Source: Rhizobacter sp. (lineage in GTDB: Bacteria > Pseudomonadota > Gammaproteobacteria > Burkholderiales > Burkholderiaceae_C). From it: DNA of 64,000 nt. Below are positions 11,075 through 19,869 of the stretch, in pieces. The translations under genes were made by a program, and so were the position numbers. Each line of letters opens with the position of its first letter. Positions within the stretch are counted from its first letter, which is position 1. A model generated the notes under the pieces. It was not told the DNA's origin. It was given only the letters and a program-made list of their open reading frames with translations, and did not search any database. Location of the stretch: assembly GCA_019635355.1 (NCBI GenBank), contig JAHBZQ010000001.1:62001-126000 (forward strand). Direction: 5' to 3'.

Positions 11075-12085
11075 GTGCCCGTCTTGAAGCTGTTGTCCGC
11101 TCTTTTGTGTGCCGCTGTGGTCGTGCTGGCCACGCTCTGGTGCCCCACGGCCTTGGCGGCTGACAAGTCGCCCATCTTCGTGCTCAACTCGCTCGACGCG
11201 TCGATCAGCGTGATCGACCCGGTGAGCTTCACCGAGACCAAGCGCATCCCGACCGGCAAGGAGCCGCACCACCTCTATCTCACGCCCGACGAGAAGTCGC
11301 TCATCGTGGCCAACGCGCTGAGCGACTCGCTCACGCTGATCGACCCGAAGACGGGCGAGGTGCAGCGCACCATCACCAAGATCATCGATCCGTACCACCT
11401 GCGCTTCTCGCCCGACATGAAGTGGTTCGTGACGGCGGCCAACCGGCTCGACCACGTCGACATCTACCGCTGGGAGCCGCACGACGCGACCACGCCGCTC
11501 AAGCTCGCGGGCCGCGTGCGTGCCACGCGCACGCCGAGCCATCTGTCGATCGACAGCAAGAGCACCACCATCTACGCGTCGATGCAAGACAGCGACGAGC
11601 TGATGGCGATCGACATCGCCACGCAGAAGCCGCGCTGGAAGATCTCGATCGGCAAGCTGCCGGCCGACGTGTACCTCACGCCCGACGACCGCCTGCTGAT
11701 GGTGGGCCTCACAGGCGACGAGTTCGTCGAGGTCTATGACGTGACGCAGCCGGCCCCGAAGCTCGTCAAGCGCATCCAGACTGGCGCGGGCGCACATGCC
11801 TTCCGCTCGCGCGGTGATGGCCGGCATGTGTTCGTGAGCAACCGCGTGGCCAACACCATCAGCATGATCGACATCCAGAGCCTCGCGGTCGTGTCGCAAC
11901 TCCCAGGGCCGGGTGGGCCCGACTGCATGGATCTGCTGGCCGATGGCAAGACCCTGCTGGTGAGCTCGCGCTGGGCGCGCAAGCTGAGCTTCGTCGACAT
12001 CGAGAAGAAGCAGGTGGTTCGCCAGGTGGCGGTCGGCCGCTCGCCGCACGGCGTGTGGACGCTCGATCATGCGTCGCGCCGCTAG
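11075..12085 (+). CDS. Exported YVTN-type beta-propeller protein
   Basis: About 336 residues. A hydrophobic N-terminus (LKLLSALLCAAVVVLATLW) ends in TALAADKSP, which reads as a signal peptide. The rest is built from repeated four-stranded blade units such as LNSLDASISVIDPVSF and KTGEVQRTI. These are typical of YVTN/40-residue repeat propellers found in periplasmic proteins. No catalytic residues are evident, so function is unknown. The start is uncertain: GTG at 11072 or 11075 and TTG at 11084 all give a complete signal peptide. It overlaps the deacetylase gene by 17 bp, so the two probably act together at the cell envelope. Confidence 0.82.
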   Translation: MPVLKLLSALLCAAVVVLATLWCPTALAADKSPIFVLNSLDASISVIDPVSFTETKRIPTGKEPHHLYLTPDEKSLIVANALSDSLTLIDPKTGEVQRTITKIIDPYHLRFSPDMKWFVTAANRLDHVDIYRWEPHDATTPLKLAGRVRATRTPSHLSIDSKSTTIYASMQDSDELMAIDIATQKPRWKISIGKLPADVYLTPDDRLLMVGLTGDEFVEVYDVTQPAPKLVKRIQTGAGAHAFRSRGDGRHVFVSNRVANTISMIDIQSLAVVSQLPGPGGPDCMDLLADGKTLLVSSRWARKLSFVDIEKKQVVRQVAVGRSPHGVWTLDHASRR

Positions 12086-12839
12086 GCTGCTGGTCGCGGC
12101 GCTGCTCGCCGGCGCCACCGCAGCGCATGCGGCCTGCGACAAGCCGGTCTACCTCACCTTCGACACCGGCCACATGGGCGTGGCGCCCTTGGTGGCGGAG
12201 GTGCTGGCGAGGCAGGGCGTGAAGGCGAGCTTCTTCCTCGCCGACGAGAAGACGCAGACCGGCGGCACGAGCCTCGACGAACACTGGGCGCCGTGGTGGA
12301 AGGCGCGCGCTGCCGAAGGCCATGTCTTCGGCTCCCACACCTTCGACCATGTCTATTGGCTGGCCGACACGCCCGGCGGCTTTCGCGTCCGCGCGAGCGC
12401 GGGGCCAAAGGCGGGCCAGATCCGGACCTGGACACCTGCGCAGTACTGCGCCGAGCTTGAGCGCCCGGCCGACCGTTTCAAGGCCATGACGGGGCAGGCG
12501 ATGCCGAAGCTCTTCCGTGCCCCCGGCGGCAAGACCTCGCCGGCCTTGCTCGCCGCCGCCAAGGCCTGCGGCTGGACGCACGTCGGCTGGAGCCCGGCCG
12601 GCTTCCTGGGCGACGAGTTGTCGAGCGACCGCTACCCCAACGCCAGCCTGCTGGCCCGCGCGCTGCGCGACGTGCGCAGCGGCGACATCCTCCTGGCGCA
12701 CCTGGGTATCTGGTCGCGGCAAGACCCGTGGGCGCCGGCCGTGCTCGAGCCGCTGATCCAGGGGCTCAAGGCCAAGGGCTATTGCTTTGCAACCTTGGCC
12801 GATCACCCTGTCTATCGGGGGGCGGCGCTCGCGCGTTGA
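12069..12839 (+). CDS. Exported polysaccharide deacetylase (CE4/NodB fold)
   Basis: A 256-residue protein with a signal peptide (MRRAARLLVAALLAGATAAHA). The NodB motif 1 is YLTFDTGHMG (29-38), with the second Asp of the usual TFDDG replaced by Thr. Motif 2 is GSHTFDH, providing two metal His. Motif 3 is RAPGGKTS, and the C-terminal ILLAHLG provides the catalytic His region. It should remove acetyl groups from an envelope or extracellular polysaccharide; the substrate cannot be read from sequence. The TFDT variant is found in some CE4 members and need not abolish metal binding, because the first Asp is kept. Confidence 0.88.
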   Translation: MRRAARLLVAALLAGATAAHAACDKPVYLTFDTGHMGVAPLVAEVLARQGVKASFFLADEKTQTGGTSLDEHWAPWWKARAAEGHVFGSHTFDHVYWLADTPGGFRVRASAGPKAGQIRTWTPAQYCAELERPADRFKAMTGQAMPKLFRAPGGKTSPALLAAAKACGWTHVGWSPAGFLGDELSSDRYPNASLLARALRDVRSGDILLAHLGIWSRQDPWAPAVLEPLIQGLKAKGYCFATLADHPVYRGAALAR

Positions 12840-12845
12840 GTTGTC

Positions 12846-13835
12846 ATGATCGACCCGCTTCTCCAGACCTTCGTCGACGGCTTTCACCGCGTGCAAGAGG
12901 CCCTTTTCGAGTCGGTGATCCAGCCGGTCGTGTTTTCGCTCGGCTTCGGCAACCTGCTCGAGGACGGCTACAACGCCACGGGCTGGCTGCTGGTCGGGCT
13001 CCTGCAGCTGTGCGTGATGCTGGTGGTCTTTCGTTCGCTCGAGCGCTGGCGGCCGGTGGAGCCGGTGGTCGACCGGCGCGCAGTGCGGGTCGACGTGCTC
13101 TACACGCTGCTGCACCGCCTGGGCTTCTTTCGCTTGGCCTTGTTTTTCGCGATCGACCCGCTGTGGGACCTGCTCTTCGGCACCCTGAGCCTTCACGGCC
13201 TGTCGAGCTTGCAGCTCGACGAGGCGCTGGCGCCGCTGTGGCCGGGGCTCACCGACACCGCCTGGTTCGCGTTCCTCGCCTACCTCGTGGTGCTCGACTT
13301 CATCGACTACTGGCTGCACCGCGGCCAGCACCAGTTCGGCTGGTGGTGGGGCCTGCACTCGCTGCACCACAGCCAGCGCCAGATGACGATGTGGAGCGAC
13401 AACCGCAACCACCTGCTCGATGACCTGATCCGCGACAGCATCCTCGTGATCGCCGCGCGCCTGATCGGCATCGCCCCGGGGCAGTTCGTGGCCGTGGTGG
13501 CGTGCACGCAGCTGCTGGAGAGCCTGTCGCATGCCAACGTCCGCATCGGGTTCGGGCCGGTCTTCGACCGTGTGCTCGTGAGCCCGCGGTTCCATCGGCT
13601 GCACCACAGCATCGGCGTCGGCCACGAGTCGGCCGGGCGCGGCACGCTCGGTGGCCACAACTTCGCGGTGCTCTTTCCGGTGTGGGACCTGATCTTTCGC
13701 ACTGCCGATTTCAGCGAGCGCTACGACCCCACGGGCATCCGCGACCAACTGCCCGAAGAGGGCGGGCGCGACTACGGTCGTGGCTTCTGGGCACAGCAGT
13801 GGCTGGGGCTTCGCCGCATGGTCGGGCGCGGGTAG
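12846..13835 (+). CDS. Fatty acid hydroxylase / sterol desaturase family membrane protein
   Basis: A 329-residue integral membrane protein with several hydrophobic helices in the first half. The three di-iron histidine clusters of the family are present: DYWLHRGQHQ, LHSLHHS and RFHRLHHS. Members hydroxylate or desaturate lipid chains with oxygen. The exact lipid substrate is unknown. It starts 6 bp after the deacetylase stop and is followed after 8 bp by the EI24 gene, so it is an internal gene of the same run. Confidence 0.9.
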   Translation: MIDPLLQTFVDGFHRVQEALFESVIQPVVFSLGFGNLLEDGYNATGWLLVGLLQLCVMLVVFRSLERWRPVEPVVDRRAVRVDVLYTLLHRLGFFRLALFFAIDPLWDLLFGTLSLHGLSSLQLDEALAPLWPGLTDTAWFAFLAYLVVLDFIDYWLHRGQHQFGWWWGLHSLHHSQRQMTMWSDNRNHLLDDLIRDSILVIAARLIGIAPGQFVAVVACTQLLESLSHANVRIGFGPVFDRVLVSPRFHRLHHSIGVGHESAGRGTLGGHNFAVLFPVWDLIFRTADFSERYDPTGIRDQLPEEGGRDYGRGFWAQQWLGLRRMVGRG

Positions 13836-13843
13836 GAGCCAGC

Positions 13844-14731
13844 ATGCCGTTGCTGGCCATGAGGTCCGTCATCGATGCCGCCTGGCGCGCTGCCGCCTAT
13901 TGCGTGCACCCGCTGGTCATCGCACTGTCGGTGCTGCCGCTCGTGCTGACCTGCGGGGTGGCCTACCTGCTGGCGCGCGCCTACTGGGAGCCCGCCATCG
14001 ATGCGGTGCGCGCGGCGTTCGAGTCGTGGTCGCTGCTCACCGTGCTCTTCAAGTGGCTGGAGGCGATCGGCCTGCTCGGCCTCAAGTCGGTGCTGGCGCC
14101 CCTGGTGGTGGTGTTCCTCGCCACGCCGGTGATCGTGTTCTTCTCCCTGCTGACGGTGGCGGTGCTGATGGCGCCGTTCATGTTGAAGCTCGTGGCGCGG
14201 CGCCGCTTTCCGGCGCTCGAGCTGCGGCGCGGCGGCTCGTTCGCCGGCAGTCTCTTCGTGAGCGTGAGCGCCACGCTGCTCGCGGCGGTCGCGATGGTGG
14301 TGTCGATCCCGTTCTGGCTGGTGCCGCCGGTGGCCTTGGTGGTGCCGCCCTTGATCTGGGGCTGGCTCACCTACCGCGTCATGAGCTACGACATGCTGGC
14401 CGACCACGCCACCCAGGCCGAGCGCCGCGCTGTGGTGCGCAAGCACCGCCTCGTGCTGCTCGCGATAGGCGTGCTGAGCGGCTACCTCGGGGCGGCGCCG
14501 TCACTGCTGTGGGTGTCGGGGGTGATGTTCGTGGCCTTTGCGCCGGTGCTGGTGCCGATCGCGATCTGGGTCTACACGCTCGTTTTTGCGTTCTCGGCGC
14601 TTTGGTTCGCGCACTACCTGCTGGCGGCATTGCAGGCCCATCGGCTGGCGGAGGCGTCGCTCCAGGCCGAAGCGGCGGTCATCGAAGCGCTTCCCGAGCC
14701 TCCCAATCAGGGCCCCGGAGTGGTGCGTTAG
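13844..14731 (+). CDS. EI24-domain (CysZ-like) inner membrane protein
   Basis: A 295-residue protein with about six hydrophobic segments, including VIALSVLPLVLTCGVAYLLA and VAMVVSIPFWLVPPVALVV. The segment IWGWLTYRVMSYDMLADHAT resembles the conserved core of EI24/CysZ-type proteins. Transport or folding roles are known for relatives but cannot be assigned here. The start at 13844 has a GGTAGGAG ribosome site; a longer open frame to 13502 lies inside the previous gene and was rejected. Confidence 0.8.
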   Translation: MPLLAMRSVIDAAWRAAAYCVHPLVIALSVLPLVLTCGVAYLLARAYWEPAIDAVRAAFESWSLLTVLFKWLEAIGLLGLKSVLAPLVVVFLATPVIVFFSLLTVAVLMAPFMLKLVARRRFPALELRRGGSFAGSLFVSVSATLLAAVAMVVSIPFWLVPPVALVVPPLIWGWLTYRVMSYDMLADHATQAERRAVVRKHRLVLLAIGVLSGYLGAAPSLLWVSGVMFVAFAPVLVPIAIWVYTLVFAFSALWFAHYLLAALQAHRLAEASLQAEAAVIEALPEPPNQGPGVVR

Positions 14732-14743
14732 CTCGCCAAAGAC

Positions 14744-14760
14744 AGCCCAACATTGGTGCG
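14744..14760 (+). promoter_or_regulatory. Candidate NtrC-binding site, distal
   Basis: AGCCCAA-CAT-TGGTGCG fits the NtrC dyad GCACCA-N3-TGGTGC in its right half and partly in its left. It is centred 23 bp upstream of the better site at 14767 and about 150 bp upstream of the predicted glnA transcription start. Confidence 0.5.
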
Positions 14761-14766
14761 CGATGA

Positions 14767-14783
14767 TGCACCAAGGTGGTGTT
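14767..14783 (+). promoter_or_regulatory. Candidate NtrC-binding site (enhancer) of glnA
   Basis: TGCACCA-AGG-TGGTGTT closely matches the NtrC consensus TGCACCA-N3-TGGTGCA as known from enteric glnA. It is centred about 128 bp upstream of the predicted sigma-54 start, a normal enhancer distance, and ntrBC lie in the same locus. Confidence 0.75.
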
Positions 14784-14876
14784 ATTCTGCGTGCCGCTCG
14801 TCCCGTGCACCATCTCCTTCTGTGCAGCGGTAGCTCCGCTGTGCCCGGCCTTTGCCGCCTCCGCCCCGGGAGGGCC

Positions 14877-14892
14877 GGGCATGCTTTCTGCT
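14877..14892 (+). promoter_or_regulatory. Candidate sigma-54 promoter of glnA
   Basis: GGGCATGCTTTCTGCT keeps the GG at -24 and GC at -12 with 10 bp between them and matches 13 of 16 positions of TGGCACG-N4-TTGCW. Transcription would start near 14903, giving a leader of about 87 nt before glnA. Confidence 0.6.
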
Positions 14893-14989
14893 ACATTCCT
14901 GTGCGCTTTTCGGGGCCGATCCGCGCTCGAACTGCCAGCATTACTGACCCAATTCCAACCCCACACAGCATCTCGCTAGGAGTCCCCTG

Positions 14990-16408
14990 ATGGCAGCCAA
15001 GACCGTCGCCGACGTGATGAAGATGGTGAAGGAGAACGAAGTCAAGTTCGTCGACTTCCGTTTCACCGACACCCGCGGCAAAGAACAGCACGTTTCCGTG
15101 CCCGTGTCTCACTTTGACGAAGACAAGTTCACGTCGGGCCACGCCTTCGACGGCTCGTCGATCGCCGGCTGGAAGGGCATCGAAGCGTCGGACATGCAGC
15201 TCATGCCCGACCCGACCACGGCCAACATCGACCCGTTCTTCGAAGAATCCACCCTCATCCTCACCTGCGACGTGGTCGAGCCTGCCGACGGCAAGCCCTA
15301 CGAGCGCGACCCGCGCTCGCTGGCCAAGCGCGCCGAGGCCTACATGAAGTCGTCGGGCCTGGGCGACACCGCCTTCTTCGGTCCGGAACCCGAGTTCTTC
15401 ATCTTCGACAGCGTGCGCTGGGGCAATGACATGTCCGGCTGCTTCTCGAAGATCGAGTCGGAAGAGGGCGCCTGGAACACGGGCAAGGAATACGAGCACG
15501 GCAACTCCGGCTATCGCCCCACCGTCAAGGGCGGCTATTTCCCCACGCCCCCGGTCGACAGCGGCCAGGACCTGCGCTCCGAGATGTGCCTCATCCTCGA
15601 ATCGCTGGGCATCCCGGTCGAAGTGCACCACCACGAAGTGGCCAACGCCGGCCAGATGGAAATCGGCACGAAGTTCAGCACGCTGGTCCAGCGCGCTGAC
15701 TGGGTGCAGCTGCAGAAGTACGTCATCCAGAACGTGGCCCATGCCTATGGCAAGACCGCCACCTTCATGCCCAAGCCCATCGTCGGCGACAACGGCTCCG
15801 GCATGCACGTGCACCAGTCGGTCTGGAAAGACGGCAAGAACCTCTTCGCTGGCGAAGGCTATGCCGGCCTGAGCGAATTCGCGCTCTTCTACATCGGCGG
15901 CATCATCAAGCACGCTCGCGCGCTGAACGCCATCACGAACCCTGGCACCAACTCGTACAAGCGCCTGGTGCCTGGCTTCGAAGCCCCGGTGAAGCTGGCT
16001 TACTCGAGCAAGAACCGCTCGGCGTCGATCCGCATCCCGCACGTGGCCAACCCGAAGGGCCGCCGCGTCGAAGCGCGCTTCCCCGATCCCCTGATGAACC
16101 CGTACCTGGGCTTCTCGGCCATGCTGATGGCTGGTCTCGACGGCGTGGAAAACAAGATCCACCCGGGCGAAGCCGCCACCAAGGACCTGTACCACCTGCC
16201 GCCGGAAGAAGACGCGAAGATCCCGACCGTCTGCCACAGCCTCGACCAGGCGCTCGAGTACCTCGACAAGGACCGCGCGTTCCTGACCAAGGGTGGTGTG
16301 TTCACCGACGGCTTCATCGACGCCTACATCGAGCTGAAGATGCAGGAAGTGACCCGCTTCCGCATGGCCACGCACCCGATCGAGTTCGACATGTACTACA
16401 CCCTCTGA
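14990..16408 (+). CDS. glnA: Glutamine synthetase, type I
   Basis: A 472-residue dodecameric enzyme making glutamine from glutamate, ammonia and ATP. The signatures FDGSSIAGW (53-61), the ATP-binding KPIVGDNGSGMHVHQS (262-277) and NRSASIRIP (342-350) are present. Tyr401 in DLYHLPPEE is the expected adenylylation site, so activity should be controlled by GlnE. The start has no long alternative. The upstream 258 bp hold NtrC-type and sigma-54-type sites, so transcription should rise in nitrogen limitation. A terminator follows, and ntrB/ntrC lie downstream. Confidence 0.98.
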   Translation: MAAKTVADVMKMVKENEVKFVDFRFTDTRGKEQHVSVPVSHFDEDKFTSGHAFDGSSIAGWKGIEASDMQLMPDPTTANIDPFFEESTLILTCDVVEPADGKPYERDPRSLAKRAEAYMKSSGLGDTAFFGPEPEFFIFDSVRWGNDMSGCFSKIESEEGAWNTGKEYEHGNSGYRPTVKGGYFPTPPVDSGQDLRSEMCLILESLGIPVEVHHHEVANAGQMEIGTKFSTLVQRADWVQLQKYVIQNVAHAYGKTATFMPKPIVGDNGSGMHVHQSVWKDGKNLFAGEGYAGLSEFALFYIGGIIKHARALNAITNPGTNSYKRLVPGFEAPVKLAYSSKNRSASIRIPHVANPKGRRVEARFPDPLMNPYLGFSAMLMAGLDGVENKIHPGEAATKDLYHLPPEEDAKIPTVCHSLDQALEYLDKDRAFLTKGGVFTDGFIDAYIELKMQEVTRFRMATHPIEFDMYYTL

Positions 16409-16432
16409 ACCTCTTCAGGTTCCGATGGCTCG

Positions 16433-16463
16433 AAGGGACGGCAGTTGCCGTCCCTTTTCTTTT
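16433..16463 (+). terminator. Intrinsic terminator after glnA
   Basis: The stem AAGGGACGGC/GCCGTCCCTT, loop AGTT, is followed by TTCTTTT. It separates glnA from the DUF4124-ntrB-ntrC genes, although partial read-through is usual in such loci. Confidence 0.88.
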
Positions 16464-16552
16464 GGTGCACAGGGATGGCAATCGGACACAATCGCAAGGC
16501 TTGTCCTGTCACCCTGCGCACGGGCGCTGGCGTTACAGGGCAGAGGTGACAC

Positions 16553-17083
16553 ATGACATCAGCGCGCTTCCGGTTCTCTCTTTCCATGTTGACGGCCCTC
16601 ACGGCGGCATCGCCGGCCTGGTCGCAAGGCGACAAGCCTGTCTACCGCTGCCCCGGCAACCCGCCGCTGTACACCGACAGCCTGTCTGCGAAGGAAGCCA
16701 AGGACAAGGGTTGCCGCACGCTGGAAGGTGCGCCGATCACCGTGATCCAGTCGCCCAAGCCACGGCCCACCGCCGGCGCTCCCGTACCACCCGCCCCGAA
16801 CCGCGAGCGTGTCGACGCCGCCGAGCAGCGCAACCGCGATTCCGATGCGCGCCGCATCCTCGAGGCCGAGCTGCGCAAGGAAGAAGAGCAGCTCGCCAAC
16901 CTGCGCAAGGAGTTCAACAACGGCGAGCCCGAGCGGCGAGGCGATGAGCGCAACTATCAGAAATACCTCGACCGCGTGGCCGAGATGAAGGCCACCATTG
17001 CCCGCAAGGAAAGCGACGTGGCCGCCCTGCGCCGTGAGCTGGCCAAGCAGACGCCGGCCGACGCCACCCCGAAACCGCAGTGA
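16553..17083 (+). CDS. Exported DUF4124-domain coiled-coil protein
   Basis: A 176-residue protein with a signal peptide ending near SPAWSQG. Residues 28-60 (KPVYRCPGNPPLYTDSLSAK) resemble the short DUF4124 domain, with two Cys in the mature region. From about residue 85 there is a strongly charged coiled coil, with NRERVDAAEQRNRDSDARR and AELRKEEEQLANLRKEF. The function is unknown. Its stop overlaps the ntrB GTG start by 4 bp, so it is coupled to the nitrogen sensor kinase; this gene placement recurs in Burkholderiales, but a role in nitrogen control is not shown. Confidence 0.82.
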   Translation: MTSARFRFSLSMLTALTAASPAWSQGDKPVYRCPGNPPLYTDSLSAKEAKDKGCRTLEGAPITVIQSPKPRPTAGAPVPPAPNRERVDAAEQRNRDSDARRILEAELRKEEEQLANLRKEFNNGEPERRGDERNYQKYLDRVAEMKATIARKESDVAALRRELAKQTPADATPKPQ

Positions 17084-18195
17084 GCGCCGCTTCCTCGTCC
17101 ACCCACCCGGCAACGCCCGCCCTCACGTCGGCGCAGACCCGGGCCTACGAGGCTTTCGATCAGCTCGCCACCATGGTCGCGGTGGTGCACCGCGACGGAA
17201 GTTGCCTCTTCGCCAACGCCGCCTTCGAGCATGTGTTGGGCCTGTCACGGCGCAGCGTGCTGCGGGAGTCCCTCTTCGACTGGTTCGTCGACGCGCAGAT
17301 CGTGCGTGACACGGTCGATGCCGTCGCCCGCAACGATTTCGCCACCAGCCGGTTCGAGGGGCTGCTGCGCCGGCCTGCACAACTGCACAGCGACCCGCTG
17401 CCGGTGCACGTGATCGTCAACCAGATCGACCGGGCCGACCAGGTGCTGGTGGAGCTGGTCGAGATCGAGCAGCAGACGCGCATGGACCGTGAAGAGCGTG
17501 CCCTCGGCCAGGCCGCTGCCAACAAGGAACTGATCCGCAACCTCGCGCATGAGATCAAGAACCCGCTCGGTGGCATCCGCGGCGCGGCGCAGCTGCTCGA
17601 GATGGAAGTCGAGTCGCGCGCGCTCACCGAATACACCCAGGTCATCATCCAGGAGGCCGACCGCCTGCAGGCGCTCGTCGACCGGCTGCTCGCGCCACAC
17701 CGCAAGCCCCACGTGGTGAGCGACGTCAACATCCATGAGGTCTGCGAGCGGGTGAGGGCGCTGATCCTGGCCGAGTTCCCGCGCGGGCTCAGCGTGCGGC
17801 GCGACTACGACACCTCCATCCCCGAATTCCGCGGCGACCGCGAGCAGCTCATCCAGGCCGTGCTCAACATCGCCCACAACGCCGCCCAGGCGCTCACCGA
17901 GCGCATCGCCCAAGGCGATGCGGTCATCACGCTGCGCACGCGCATCGCACGCCAGGTCACCTTGGGCAAGCAGCGCTATCGACTGGCACTGGACTTGCAT
18001 ATCGAGGACAACGGCCCGGGCATCCCGGAGTCGATCCGAGATCGCATCTTCTACCCTCTGGTATCGGGGCGCGATGGCGGGTCGGGTCTGGGGCTCACAC
18101 TCGCGCAAACCTTCGTGCAACAGCATCAAGGCGTGATCGAATGTACGAGCGAGCCGGGCCAGACCATTTTCAAGATCGTGATACCGCTGCCGTAG
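17080..18195 (+). CDS. ntrB: Nitrogen regulation sensor kinase NtrB
   Basis: A 371-residue cytoplasmic kinase/phosphatase that sets NtrC phosphorylation under PII control. A PAS domain covers roughly residues 25-130. The phosphoacceptor His157 is in NLAHEIKNPLGGIRGAAQLL. The ATP-binding domain shows the N box NIAHNAAQAL, the G1 box DNGPGIP and the G2 box GGSGLGLTLA. The GTG start at 17080 overlaps the previous stop (GTGA) and yields the usual NtrB length. ntrC follows after 40 bp. Confidence 0.95.
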   Translation: MSAASSSTHPATPALTSAQTRAYEAFDQLATMVAVVHRDGSCLFANAAFEHVLGLSRRSVLRESLFDWFVDAQIVRDTVDAVARNDFATSRFEGLLRRPAQLHSDPLPVHVIVNQIDRADQVLVELVEIEQQTRMDREERALGQAAANKELIRNLAHEIKNPLGGIRGAAQLLEMEVESRALTEYTQVIIQEADRLQALVDRLLAPHRKPHVVSDVNIHEVCERVRALILAEFPRGLSVRRDYDTSIPEFRGDREQLIQAVLNIAHNAAQALTERIAQGDAVITLRTRIARQVTLGKQRYRLALDLHIEDNGPGIPESIRDRIFYPLVSGRDGGSGLGLTLAQTFVQQHQGVIECTSEPGQTIFKIVIPLP

Positions 18196-18235
18196 TCATC
18201 TCGTCTTCGTCAGCGGCCACTAGAACAGGCAGGGC

Positions 18236-19759
18236 ATGAAACCCATCTGGATCGTTGACGACGACCAATCCATCCGATTCGTGTTGGAGAAGGCGCTGGC
18301 GCGCGAAGAACTCGCGGTGCGCAGCTTCACCAACCCACGCGACGTGCTCGCCGCACTCGAAGACGACGTACCGCAGGTGCTGGTCTCCGACATCCGCATG
18401 CCGGGTGGCTCGGGCATCGAGCTGCTCACCAAGGTCAAGGAGCGTGCCCCCGGCCTGCCCGTCATCATCATGACGGCCTACTCCGACCTCGACAGCGCCG
18501 TGAGCGCCTTCCAGGGCGGCGCCTTCGAATACCTGCCCAAGCCCTTCGACGTGCCGAAAGCGGTGGAGCTCATCCGCCGCGCCGTCGACGAGAGCATGCG
18601 CGAGGAAGTGCGCGACGAGCGCATGGCCGCCATGCCCGAGATGCTGGGTCAGGCACCGGCGATGCAGGATGTCTTCCGCGCCATCGGGCGGCTCAGCCAG
18701 AGCGTGGTCACGGTGCTCATCACCGGCGAGTCGGGCTCCGGCAAGGAGCTGGTGGCGCATGCGCTGCACAAGCACAGCCCGCGCGCGAGCGGCCCCTTCG
18801 TCGCGATCAACACCGCCGCCATCCCGAAGGACCTGCTCGAGAGCGAACTCTTCGGCCACGAGCGTGGTGCCTTCACCGGCGCGCAGACCACCCGCCGCGG
18901 CCGCTTCGAGCAGGCCGATGGCGGCACGCTCTTCCTCGACGAAATCGGCGACATGCCCTTCGACCTGCAGACGCGCCTGCTGCGTGTGCTGAGCGACGGG
19001 CAGTTCTACCGCGTGGGCGGCCACAACCCGCTCAAGGCCAACGTGCGGGTGATTGCCGCCACGCACCAGAACCTGGAAGAGCGCGTGAAGCTCGGCGCTT
19101 TCCGCGAAGACTTGTTCCATCGCTTGAACGTCATCCGCCTGCGCCTGCCCGCGCTGCGCGAGCGGCGCGAAGACGTGCCGGCGCTGGCGCGTTTCTTCCT
19201 GCAGAAGAGCGCCAAGGAATTGGGCGTCGAAGCCAAGCGCATCACCGATGCGGCGCTCAACAAGCTGATGCAGTTCGACTTCCCCGGCAACGTGCGCCAG
19301 CTCGAAAACATCTGCCACTGGCTCACCGTGATGGCCCCGGCCCAGGTGATCGAGCCCAAGGACCTGCCGCCCGAGCTGCTCGGCGGTGGCGACCCGATGG
19401 CGGCCCGCCCGCTGCCCGCGCCGGCGGCTCCGGCTGCGGTCATCGAAGGGGCCGACCTGCCCGGCGCCGCACCGGCTGCCGCCGCACCCGCGTGGACGGC
19501 CCCGGTGGCACCCGTGCTGCCCATCGACACACCGGTGGCCAGCGCCAACTGGCTCTCCGACCTCGAACGTGAGTCGCGCACCATGCTCCAGGCCGGCGTG
19601 CCCGAGGTGTGGGACACGCTCACCCGCAAGTTCGAAGCGCAGCTCATCCACACCGCGCTCGAGATCACGCGAGGCCGCCGCATCGAAGCCGCGCAGAAGC
19701 TCGGCATCGGCCGCAACACCATCACGCGCAAGATCCAGGAACTCGGCCTGGATGATTGA
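18236..19759 (+). CDS. ntrC: Nitrogen regulation response regulator NtrC
   Basis: A 507-residue sigma-54 activator. The receiver domain holds Asp52 (LVSDIRMPGG) and Lys102 (PKPFD). The AAA+ domain has Walker A GESGSGKE (164-171), the sigma-54-contacting GAFTGA loop (211-216) and Walker B GGTLFLDEIGDMP. A long Ala/Pro-rich linker of about 75 residues, unlike the short E. coli linker, leads to the Fis-type helix-turn-helix at the C-terminus (GIGRNTITRKIQELGLDD). It should activate glnA from the sites at 14744-14783. Confidence 0.96.
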   Translation: MKPIWIVDDDQSIRFVLEKALAREELAVRSFTNPRDVLAALEDDVPQVLVSDIRMPGGSGIELLTKVKERAPGLPVIIMTAYSDLDSAVSAFQGGAFEYLPKPFDVPKAVELIRRAVDESMREEVRDERMAAMPEMLGQAPAMQDVFRAIGRLSQSVVTVLITGESGSGKELVAHALHKHSPRASGPFVAINTAAIPKDLLESELFGHERGAFTGAQTTRRGRFEQADGGTLFLDEIGDMPFDLQTRLLRVLSDGQFYRVGGHNPLKANVRVIAATHQNLEERVKLGAFREDLFHRLNVIRLRLPALRERREDVPALARFFLQKSAKELGVEAKRITDAALNKLMQFDFPGNVRQLENICHWLTVMAPAQVIEPKDLPPELLGGGDPMAARPLPAPAAPAAVIEGADLPGAAPAAAAPAWTAPVAPVLPIDTPVASANWLSDLERESRTMLQAGVPEVWDTLTRKFEAQLIHTALEITRGRRIEAAQKLGIGRNTITRKIQELGLDD

Positions 19760-19760
19760 C

Positions 19761-19862
19761 GGCCCCCCAGTCGCTTCGCTCCTGCCCCCGGGAGGCGACC
19801 CCCGAGTGGCCCGGCCAAGCCGGTTCCACGGGGTGGCTTGATGAGACGCTTGCTCCGCTCGC
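19761..19862 (+). repeat. Dispersed intergenic repeat, copy 2
   Basis: Directly after the ntrC stop. It contains GTCGCTTCGCTCCTGCCCCC, then GGCCCGGCCAAGCCGGTTCC, then GGCTTGATGAGACGCTTGC. The first blocks match copy 1 at 1097-1183. It separates ntrC from the convergent AI-2E-type permease gene; I see no U-tract terminator here. Confidence 0.7.
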
Positions 19863-19869
19863 TTTGGGG

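Noticed and set aside
14800..14825. Third NtrC-like site (GTGCACCATCTCC)
   Set aside because: Only the left half GCACCA is present; the matching TGGTGC half is absent.
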